A program made the position numbers and the translations under genes. Under the pieces are notes generated by a model. It was not told the DNA's origin. It searched no databases and saw only the letters and a program-made list of their open reading frames with translations. 64,000 nucleotides of DNA from Clytia hemisphaerica (Eukaryota; Cnidaria; Hydrozoa; Leptothecata; Clytiidae), in contig CACVBU010000004.1 in NCBI GenBank assembly GCA_902728285.1, positions 175,130 through 239,129 on the forward strand, written 5' to 3'. Within the stretch, counting starts at the first letter, position 1; each line of letters starts with the position of its first letter. This document shows positions 47,901-59,900 of this stretch, one piece after another.

Positions 47901-50900
47901 TTCTGTAATTTTGTCTACCCGGTGATATCGTATCTTGTTCAACATCCTCTTGTAAACCGTACATCCGGTCTTGTTCCGTAATAACCGGTGTCCCGATATG
48001 CGAAGCACTAATGTCGTTAAATTCTCCAAACGCTTTGTTGGGAGAGCTGTTCTCAACGCTTAGATCTCCAAATTCACCAGAGACTCTATTTCCAGGGATT
48101 AGAGACTTTGGTGTTGCACTGGAGCCGAGATCATTGAATCGACCAGAATTGTGTAACATTCGGTTGGAAAGCTTTGGCTCGTTTGTGGATCCGAGATCGT
48201 CGAATCTGAGTGGAATCAATTTGCCTCTTTCTTGAGTATTCGATGTCCCAATATCATAGAAATGGCCTGAATTCTCAGGAATTCTCGACTTTGAATCTAC
48301 ACCAATTGAAGCATTTGATTTCATAGTGAATTTCGAATCACCAAAGCCTCTCTTTCCACTTTCTTTGATTTGTTTCAATTGTTCTTCCAGGCTCTTCAGC
48401 TCCTCTTCTTCTCGGCTTTGATTTTGGTTGTTCGTTTTCAATGTTTTCTCTATTTCATTTTTAACTGCTTTCTTGAAATCCTCTAAATTCTCCTTACTAG
48501 TCGATTTCCCAAAATCTTCGCCGATCTTCTTTTCATCACTGCTCTTTTTCTTCAAAAATCGCTGCAATTCAATCAAGGAATCACCACCAGGAATTTCCGA
48601 TCGTCTTTGGGAATCACCTATCCGTACAAACGCAACTCGAGGCCTGTACACACTATCATGATACTCTTCTGTGTCACAATAACCTGATTTACACGTCACA
48701 GTGTAACAATAGCTTTGAATCATAAATGCTAAATCACATCCATGTTCGCGACAACAGACTTCAATGCATTGATCATCAGTATCCATTACTCCGTGACGCT
48801 TAAAATTCCCGAGAGGCAAACCCCCTGATAATGTTGTATCCTCAATGAAAGTTGCTTCCAAACACTTTGAATTTGCTGTCGAATCAGTTGCTTTAACTGG
48901 GTGTTGTAAAACAGCTTTTAAATCTTCATTTGTGGTGTCTTTCAGTGACTTCGCAGGTTTTCGGAACCTGATGATTTTAGTGTCATACTTATTACCCTCG
49001 ACTTTTTGTGTTTCGCAGCTCTCCTTAGAATGACATTCAACTGCAAAACATTTGCCTTTGGTAATGAAAACGAGGTCACATTTATCATTATGGCAACAAG
49101 CTTCAGCGCAACCATTTTCATCAGAAGATGAATCAATGTCGGTGTACGTACCAGCTTCCAGTCCATTCTTCAAAATTGAATCGTGTTCAATGTTTACTAC
49201 CTTACATTTACCATCATCCGCTTTCTCTCGATTTGCTGATGCTTCAATGGTTGCCAATTCTACCGAAGCTTTGTCTGCCATATTTGATTTGATGTCACCA
49301 ATCTCCTTGCGTAAGCTTGTCTGCATTTTATCCATTGTTGAAAGAATGTCAGTTTTAAATTCATCTGATTTTGTATTATCCTTTGAAGGTTCTTTACTTA
49401 CTTTCGAGCTCAAATCTTTTAACCCATTTTCCAATTTCTTCATCTCTTCTTTAGTCTGCAGTTTATCTTTATTTCCCTCATTCTGGTCCTGATTTTTGCT
49501 CTTCAGTTGTTCTTTAATATCAGCAATGCTATCTCGAAGGTCGTCAACCTTCTCATCTCGGGACGTAAGTTTCTGGACCAGATTTTCAAGTCTTTCGATG
49601 AATTGACTGTTAACGTCACTTCCTTGAGCTTGAGTTGGTCGCAACTTATTTCTCAACATTTGTCTTTTTAAATCTTTGATTTCATTCATCACTGCTTGAT
49701 CTGCAATCTTGGATTTGACGTCATTCAGTTCACTCTCTAACCTATCGTTAGATCTACTCTCCACCATTTGTCGCGTGATCTTTTTCAACATTCCTTCTAA
49801 TCGTCTTTCATTTTCATTGTTTTTATAACGTTGGAGTTTCTCTTCCAGCTCTCCAATCCTTGGATCTCTACCACGATTTCTTGACCAATCAGGGTCGAAT
49901 TCAGTGTAATCATTATAAAAATCGTCGTTTTCCTCGGCAGGAAAGCCATGTGAGTTTCCCGCCAAATCTATACCTTCTCGTTCCAGATCTCCATCACCGC
50001 CGTTCCCAGTGCTCTCTATATTTCTTGCTTTTTGATTTTCAAGAGTTTGTAACCTTTTATTCAAATCATGAAGAGCCTGATCACCACCAGTATCGAAACC
50101 ACCCTCATCATTTGCTGTGATGACGTCATCTGCTTTTGGTGTGTCGTCACCAATGACGTTATCTCTAACAATTGCACCTCCAGTTCTATCGTTGGTCATT
50201 GAATGACGATTCTTCTTATGGTCCTTGTTCTTGATACCTGAGCTTTTCCCATGTTTTTGTTTAGATGTTTTCCTTGGCTTTGTGTCATCAATGTCGACCC
50301 TTGCAGTTGTCTTTGGTGTTGTTGTGATTATTGGAGCAACTGTTGTTGAAGTCGTTCCCGTATCCAGCGCTTGTGGAAAGTCCTCACCATCTAATTTTGA
50401 TGTATCATCAGAACCACCAGAGTTTCCATTAAGTTTTCCTGAATCACCAGAGTCTGATTTCTCAACGACATTGTTTTCACCAGGTTTTCCAGAGTTTTCA
50501 GTGGTTGATGGATCGTCCTTGATTATGTCGATTGTAACATCTTGGCTCAATCTTGGTGTTGGTGAGGTTGATGGTCGAGCCTCAGTCTTGTTTTGTTTTG
50601 ATGTCTTGATGACTTGACTTGGTTCTAAAACTTTTGTCTTTTCACCATTTCTACCTGTCACAATCAAGTTTTTCAGATCCTTAAACATATCTCCAAGCTG
50701 TTTTGTAGTCTTATCATCTAGACTAGAGGATATGTTTTTAGATGAAACACTAGCCTGTATTTTCTTTCTATACAACTTGTGCATAACTTGCGTAGCGAAC
50801 GGTAATGGTTTTTGAACTGGCATACAGTCTAGTGCAGAATGGCACTTGATCGTGAAACAGTTTTTATTTAGCATAAACGCGACGTCGCATTCCGGGTGCT

Positions 50901-53900
50901 GGCAACATTTTTCACTACACGCGGCAGCATCTTGAACAGCTCCCTGGTCAGTAAAATAGCCTGAGTCCCTTCCTCGGCGAAGCGAAACATTGTAAGAAAC
51001 CGGGCTAAACTGACACAGAGAGTGCTCAGTAGATACCAAATGTACTTTGTGTATATTTGGGATTTCATGCTGCCCGCTCATGAAATTCTTAAACTCCTCC
51101 TCGATTCCTATTGGTTGTTTAATGGAATCATCATCTCTGATTGGCTGAGATTTGATCACGTGATTGGTTATTCCATTGTTGTCTGTCACAATATCAATGG
51201 TCATTACGCCTCTGGGTTCTTCCTTTTTAGCAATATTCGACAAATCGTTGATCTCCTTAAGAAACACTTGTTGATCTTTAGGTATGGGTGACCAAGGATA
51301 GTATTCCGTTTTCTTTGTCGGATTATAATTCGGGTAAACAGACATTTTACCCGCGTGTCTTAAAATTAAGCTTTGCTCTTTTATGTAGGATCCTTTGAAA
51401 GTTAAGATGGTTGGAATGTGACTTGTCTTGGTTTTACGGATTTTGCAGCTCTCCAAATTAGCACAATGGACTGAATAGCAATTATCAGCCACCATAAATG
51501 CCGCGTGGCATGATTTGATACTGCAGCACCTGTCCACACACTTTTCAAATGAATCTATTTTCCCTTGGTCTGTAAAATTACCTGATTGAATACCTGCTTT
51601 TAGAGTGTATCCTTTGATAACTTGACCGTGTGCGCATAAATTGATTGGTGTGATATCGCTAATGAGAGATAATGAGTCTCGATCGCTTTCAGGGGTTGTA
51701 TGTGTTTTTGTAGATATTGTCGGGTGTGTTGTCGTGAGAGTTGTTTGTGTTGCGAGTGTTGTCGGGGGTGTTGTAGAGTTGGTTGGGTATGACTTTGGTG
51801 TTGTTGCAAGTTTTTGTTGTTGTGTTGAAACAGTACTTTGTTGTGGGTTTGTTGTATCTGCTTGAAGTGTGTCGTCAAGTGTTGTAGGTGGTTGTGGAGT
51901 TGTCTGGTCAATTTGTTGTAGAAAAGTAATAATGGTTTCGTTGGTCGCGGTAGATATTGGTTGTTGTACTTCAGGTTGTGGAAAAGTGTTGTCATCAATT
52001 TGTTGTGATGTATTGTCAATTGTGAGGGTCTCCTTATATTGTTGATTTTGGTTATGTGCAGTATCCTTGGATGTTGTAGAGGATTGTTGAGTAGGGTTGT
52101 CTTGTTGTGGTTCTACAGACTGTAGGGAAGTGTTGTCTACCTCTTGTTTTGATGTTTTATCTGTTTTGAGATTGTCTTTCTGTTGAAGTTTGTTGTCATC
52201 ATCTTTTGTGTCTTCTATAAAGTTGGTGATCATTTCTGGTTGTTCAAGCTGCTTGCTGGTCAATGTCTTGAACTGGTTTTGAAGGTCATTTAACGTACTC
52301 AGGATTTTCATATTAACTGGATTTGTTCGATTCAATGAATTCGCATTGATTTCATTCTTTTTGACAATGGGAGAACCTCCAATATCACTGTAAGGATCTG
52401 TCATATTGTGTGCTTGGTTTAACTTTTCTTTAAGGTTCAACTCGCTGACGTTTTTCTTGATTTCTTGCATCTTTTCCACCATTTTTAACAAGAAATCGTC
52501 ACGAATGTCGTCATCTTTATCGATCATAGCCTTAGATTCCAGTCTTTCTGCTTTCTCTTGGATCGCTGCAACAGTGCCATTGATATTCCAACTGTTCAGT
52601 TTTTCTAGAACATTCTTTTTTAGATCGGTTTGTTGCTTATTTGACACCTTACTATCCAAGCTTTGAATTAGACTAGCTACCGACCCAACGAAATGATCCA
52701 TTTTGTCGACAAGAAGGTCGAGTTGAGATGCTTGCTTTGAAAGTTCACTTTTAGTACTGTTTTTTCGATTTTCTGGATTCGGGGAAACAGGTTTCTCTAT
52801 TACCAGAATCGGGGTAACATCAGGTGTTGACATTTTATCCGATTTAGACTTCCAAAATGACTGTAAAAGAGCTGTTTTATCTTGATCTTTTGTATCCGGA
52901 TTTCCAAGACTTTGGGGAGATAACGTGGGCGGAGGTAAAACTTGTGGAGATAAAGTCGTCAATACTTGAGAAAGTAATATCGTCGAAACTTGAGGACTCT
53001 GTAGGTCTTTGGTATCCTTAGCTTCACTTGTGTTAATCCGAGAAATGGGGTAAAATCTATTGACTAATTCATACTGTGATTGATTCAAAGATTTTAAGAA
53101 ATCGATAATAGAATCTTTAGTATCTTCTTTTGGCTTTTGGACATCTTTTGAAACAACTCCTTTGTTTTGATTTCCGATGATGGATTTTAGTTGGTCCATG
53201 ACTTGTTTGATATCTCCTTCAGGAAGTGTTGAGTTTTCTAAAGCGTTCAAAGCGTTCGTTGGGCTTCCTTCAAGAACTGTTTTTGAAGTTTTGGCGGATT
53301 TTTGATTGTTTTCTTTTGAAATATTTTGATGTTTTGAATCGCTTATTTGAAAAAATGCATCACTCAGATCGTCCATGTTTGTCTGGTTCTGTTGACTTTT
53401 GTTTTTAAGTTCCTCTTCACTTTTGTTTGTCTTGCTTGGAGTCTTACTCATCTCAGCTTCTTTGCTTTGCGATTGACTACCAATTTCATCATGTGACTCA
53501 TTCTCGCCTTGTGATTGGTTTTTTGTTGTCTCACGTGACTTTTCCTTTTCTTTTGATTTGTTCTCATTGACTTTATGTGACATTGGTTTGGTTGGATTCA
53601 CATCACCAATATCTCCAAAATTTCGATTTCCTCTGTAACCAGCATCAAACCTTTTGCCAGCGTCTGCAGTCAAGTAACCATTCATACTCCAATAATCATC
53701 CAAAACGGTCTTCACCACTAATCTATCTTTCTCATTTTTTGGTATGAAAGCCAACTCTGAGCGTTCACCTTTCGTCAAAGGCACCAAAGAACAATTAACA
53801 GTATCCATACATAATTTGGTAAAGCATCGAACCTTATTTTTGAGGACCACCACATTGCAATGACTTCTCTGGCAACAGACCTCGACGCATTGTTTCAGAT

Positions 53901-56900
53901 TCTCAACGACGCCCTCATCTGACCAACCGTCTGTTTTCAACACGACATCCAACACAGTTTGTCCAGGTTGACATTCTGGTTTCGAACTTAGTGTCTGTAT
54001 CTGACGTTTTGTGCTCTTCTCATCTTCGCTGTTGGAGATTCTGCTGAAAGCGTCGGCAATGATGTCATCAGTATTATCCTTGTTTGAACGATTCTCAGTT
54101 CTCTTTGTACTGTTTGTATGTCCAGCTCCTTCGATCTTTTCACCTTTAGAACCTTCTTTTAACGGCGATTTTTCAGTTGTTCTTAAATGGTCTTTGTCCT
54201 TAAATTCTGTTTCCGACGAAAGCTTCAAGAACTGGTTAACGTCTCCTAGGCTAGAATCGTGTTTATCTTTCTGTGACTTTCTAGATTCATGGTTGATATC
54301 TTTAGCTGCTGGTGATTTCAGAAAGTCATCAAATTCGTCTAATCCTGGCGAGGAAGATGTGATGTTTTTATTCTTTGCATGGGTTTCAGACCCATGCATG
54401 TCTTTGGTATCGCTTTTTTGAGAACTTTCTGTCGAATCTTTTGTTGGCTCCAGAAAAATCAAAATCGGAGATGCAGTCGTTTTCGTCTTTTTCACCTCAT
54501 TTTCGCGCGCTTTTAATTTGGCTCGTGCCAGACTCTTATTGGCGTTTTCAGTGTTTTTATTGTTGTCGCCAATGAGCTGTATGACGTCTAATGCATTCTG
54601 GGTATCGTTCAAAGATTGTCGATCTGAAATTTCAGTTTTCTTGCCAACCGTGTGTTGTCTCGGATGCTTCAAATCAATGGGAAAATATTCATCTTCAAGC
54701 TTCTTCGTGTCAATGTCTTCTTGTATAGTTGTTGAACTCGGCGCATCGATTTTTGTATTGTTGCCAAGCGTGTCCATGATTTTATCAGGAGATAAATCAT
54801 AAGAATTGTCATCAGTCACGATTGATAATTCTGGTATGCGCGACGAGCCGTCCAGCATTGAATGTTGCATTTCTTGAATAGGTGGATCACTGCTGTTCAC
54901 AATATGATGGAGATAAAAGGGATCCATATTCTCCATAAGTTTAGACGTGGGTGGGGTTTCAATATCACCTGATTCCTTTGTTTCCATTTCTCCGAGCTGG
55001 GAAGAGATATCTTTGGTCACATGATTTGAACGCACCTCGACATTTTTTCCCTTTGAGGTATTCTTGTCTTTGGCTAATGTATTTGATGCAAGGTTTTTAG
55101 TTGTTTCCGATAGTATATTCGTGATAACCTTTGAAGGTTCAGAGGCTTGATACCTTGAGTTCTGTTCTTCATTCTTGTTGTTACCCAAATCTCTAAGACT
55201 TTGAATGAGGTCTTGGCCATTCCCAAAGCGCTTGTCTTCCGATTTTTTCAAAACTTTTGTTTTAGAACCATTGATTCGTCCTTGACTGTTATCTTTGTTC
55301 TTTTTGATCGGTTCCGAAGCTGTAAAACTAGAGTTGGCCGTTACCATTTCTTTATTCATTGGTCGAACGATTGTCAAATGTGGTTTGAAATAATGGACTT
55401 CAGCATCTTTAGTTTGACAAGATTCATAGTCACGGCACCGAAACAAATAACAATGAACCAGCACCATAGCAATGTTACATTCGTTCCATTTACAACATTC
55501 TTCTCGACATTGGTCGATATGCTTCACATGCTTCAATCCTTTGAACCAACCTCCTCCCCAGCCCTTTTTCAACACGGTGTCCCATAAAACGCCAGTATCT
55601 TGAGGACATGAAATGTTCCCTGAATGGTTGACTGCATTAGATGCTTCATCAGCAAAACCAGAGCTATCTTTACCAGAATCACTCATCAAGTTTCTGTCTT
55701 CAAAAGCAGATTTTTCGTCTGAATCCTGGTCATGGTTCTTTTGGTGATATTCTTGCTCTGGCTGTTTGTTCCGATCCTCAGGGGGTATGAAATTCTCTCC
55801 AGTTTTGCCAACGCCTTTGCTTTTTTTCCCACCCACATTGTTAAAATCATGGATTAGCGATGGACTTTCTTTCATCTTAGCCCATCGATCACCAATATAA
55901 GCTATAACTGAAGATTTTTTCATGACATGTTTATTTCTAATTGGTCGGCATTCTTTGTAACTATAGCAACTTACAATATAACAATGGTTTCCACGGAGAT
56001 AAGCTAACGTACATTGTGTAGTGAAGCAACACTTCTGGATACAAGATTCGATACTTTTTACGTGCCCTTGATACTTAACTTTCCCGCTTCGTAAACCATT
56101 GTTTAGATGATGATTTTCCAAAATAGAAACATCTTTCAAGCATAGATTGTTCTTTGATCGGAGTTCAATTTCAGATTCATTTTCTTTCCCCATGATGTTC
56201 CCTTTTTCTGAATTTTTAGCCATCCTTCCTCTTTGTTTTGATAGCGTTTTTCCATCAAAACCATTTCCTGGTTGATCAGCGCCTTCCGGTAACCTCTGTT
56301 TCAGAACGGTCATTACCTTATTCAGTTTCCCTTGGAGTTCTTTAAAATCCTCACCAACATTAGATTGTAGATTGTCACTTTCCTGTACTCGTTGTATTTT
56401 CTGAACAATCCCCATCAAACCATTCAACTTTTTCAAAGCTCTGGTTAAAGTCCCATTTACACTTCGTTCAGTGTCTTGGTCTTTCGCCATAAATTGACCA
56501 ACTGTTTCCAACTGTTTATCAACCAGCTTTTGACCGCGCGTCTCTTTTTCCATCAAACCCTGGAGCCTAGTAACCAGATTCTCAATCTGTCTAAAATCTT
56601 GAGAATCTGAATTTTTGATAGACTTAACATCTTCCATCAATCGATTCATCTCAGGACCATCCAAGATATCTCTGGCTATGTTAGATAAGCTACTTAGGGA
56701 TTCTCTTGGCACATTTGATACTTTTAAGTCAATATCTCTTGGCGATTCTCTAGCCATATTCGCTTCCTTCTTTGTCGATTTTTCATTTTTTGACAGCCTT
56801 GAACCTAAATCCCTTGATTTTTTTGGAGTGGGTCTCCTTGAAGGTGATAAAGCCTGTAATGTGATAGTGCCCTGACCGGGAGTTGCTGGATAAGCATACC

Positions 56901-59900
56901 AATCTCTCTTCTTATTCCCATTAATGTCAGTTCTATCGGTTCTATCGTCTGGTAAATTGTTCTGTTGGTTTTCAGTTGAATTCCTAACAAAGGTGTTAAA
57001 AGGTTTGTCATTGGTCTTGGCATCTTTGTCTCCACCTGGGCCATTGTCTCTTGATTTTTTAACAGTTTGCATCCCATTGAAGATGTCTTGTCTCTCACGG
57101 CTTGGTTTCTCTGTATTGAAGGTCGGTTTTCCCGTATTGGAAATCTTATCCTTTTTCCTCAATGATTCAAACTGAAGAACATTCTCTTTTGGATCTTGAC
57201 TTTCTGTCACCCATGAAATTTTCACACCTCCTTTCTTTTGGCTATTGCCTGTATCCACTTTATCGTTCTTTACATTAATGACCAATTCAAACGGAGCAGG
57301 CGTTGTTGTAATATCATTGGTGGAGATCAACACGTGATCAATAATACTGCTGTTTAATTGGCTCATTGTGTTGTTTATTTTTTCTAGAGGTAAATCATTG
57401 GTCGATTTAGTCACGTGGCTTCTGTTCTCACTTTCTGATTGGCCATCCAGTGATGATGCTTTTGTTGTCTCATTCTCTGTTATCAAGTTGAATTTCTCCG
57501 TCAAATTCTTTTTGGCTGAACTGCTTAATGTACTAAATTTCACAGTTTTTGATGTAGGTTTCAAAGTTGGCATTTCTTTGCTTTGAGTGACCTTTACTGG
57601 GACCAGATTTGAAGTGATTGTTATCAATTTTTCTGTACCTTCCTGAGATTGTGTTTTTGTTTGAAGCTGGTGCATCTTTTTAGTTGGATAAAAATCCTTC
57701 ACTAGGTTGAGAGCCATAGAGGATTTGTTTTGCTTCGTGAAATCATTCATTCCATTGAAAATCAGTTGGTTCTGACGCGGTACCATTTTGAAGCCCAAAT
57801 TCTCATCTGCAGCTTTTGGTTGGCTCTTCTCTACGTCATCTATGATGTGATTGGTTGATGTATTCGATTTAGATAAACTGAGTGGTTTATTAGAATCGTC
57901 TAGCATGTCCGTGTTGATTTGTTTTAACGATGATGGTGTCGTTTTGATCGTTGTTTTTGGAGATTCTGTAGTACTGGCCGTAGTATCTGCATTTCCTTTA
58001 CTGGTTCTTGGATAAAAAAGCGTAGTTAAGAATGGAGAAGCTGTTGTGATAAAGCCCCAGTCAGACTGCGTGTTGATTGAAGAATTGATGACATCCTTGC
58101 TAATATTCTTCGCCATTGAGTCAGGATTAGCAGACTCTGTTTCAATAGAGGTGTTGTTATCTTCGTTGGCATTCTTGGTTATAAAGCCTGCCTCAGATTG
58201 TGTTTTGATGGGATTGTTGGTACGAATTGATTTTGGGTTCTTAGTTTGGTTGTCTTTGATTCCTGGCAATTTCACCTGCTCTGGTGACTCGTTGTCATGG
58301 TGAATCTTTCGTTTGGCAGGGATGTCTCCTCGTCTCTTGTTACCATCATCTAAAAGTGAAATCATTTAACGAAAAAAGAGGCTTAACACGTTGTCTCTGA
58401 TTCTGGTGGGGTTTTTTATTTTTTATCCTTCTGAGTAATGGAATGAGACTTTCAGAGGTGAACGTACGAGATTCGACTTCAGTACAAAACATAAATGGTT
58501 TTCAATTATTTACCTATAACCTCTATATCCTCGATTCAGAATAAAATTCTATGAAACGAATCAAGAATTTCTTCTAAAAATCTTGCATTCTCACCACCGT
58601 AAAAGTTTTCCCTCGTGAGTATTTGGAAAAAGGACAATAATAATGACATACCGACATCCAATAGTGCAATCCTAATGTATGCGATCTTGGAATTAATCGC
58701 ATATTTGCCTTTATCTTTTACAGGATCTTCTACGTCACAAAGATCACGTGATTTACATCCAACCGTAAAGCACAGCTCGTTCACCATCATTAATGCTACG
58801 TCACAGTCGTCATGGAGACAGCACCGTTGGATACATGAGTCGAAATCGGTGACGTCACTTTGATGGTCGAATCGACCGGCAAATGAGCCACCGTGGAGAG
58901 TCTGGTTCTGGAAGATTTGGTAAGGTGTACACTCTGTTTTATTAGTTTCACTATTGGCTAATGTCTGATTGGACAGTACTTTACTTGACGTATTCAATCC
59001 TGTTGGTTCGGTCTTGTTCGTTGTTAAAGTGCTGTCACTTGTCAAATTTCCAAGCATGGTTTGCGAAGTTGGTATTGAATCTTCATTGACTTCACTCTTT
59101 GTGTTCATCGGATTCGTCGTCTTCATTGAAGCACTGGTCTCGTTAGCTATCGTTGGTGATTGTGAAGTTGAATGTTGGTAATGCTGCTCATTGGTAGAGT
59201 TCAGATTATCATTGTCAGTGCTCTTGAAAGCCGTTATCAGAGACATCTGTCCAGGTCCGTCATTTGTAGTTTGATTGGCAACTTGTTGGTGACTCTTCAC
59301 TTTTTGGAAATCGTTTTGAAGTGGAAGACCAAAAGATTTGTTCATTGTCTCGTGTTTGCTGTTTTTGATTGTTAAGTTATTTTTAAACGGTAAGCCGCTA
59401 GCAGTATTTGAATAATCTTTGTTACTTTTTTTGTTGTTGTTTAAAAGCTCCAAAATATGTTCTGGCGTTAGACCTTCTAGGCCGTACTGGGTCATTTGGT
59501 CAGCTGAAGTATTCCCAATTTTCAAATCCAGTTTAGGAGCTGTCTTTGAGTTTTCAACCTTCAGATCATTGTGACTTTCCTCTGACATTTCTAAAGAACT
59601 GTTCACCACGCTTGTATTTGATTTGTTTGTGTTATTTTGAGTTTTCTTATCAACTTTCATCACTGGTTGATCGATCTCTATTGACTTCAAGGTTGTTTTA
59701 TTTGATTCTTTATCCACGATTTGTTCTGTTGAATTCTGTTCAGGTTTCACCATCAGTTTCATTGATTGAAATTCAGTAGATTTATTTTGATTATCTGTGA
59801 GCTGCTTTGGTGTAGGTTTATCATCTTTGAGATTTTTTCGACCTTTTGATTTTATGTTCGTTCCATTCTCTCGATGAATTGGTGAGGCTAAATCATTCAC

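Noticed and set aside
47832..58303. Many + and - strand ORFs of 60-150 codons overlapping exon B
   Set aside because: They are shadows of a 10.6-kb frame with clear domains; none shows a domain or start context of its own.
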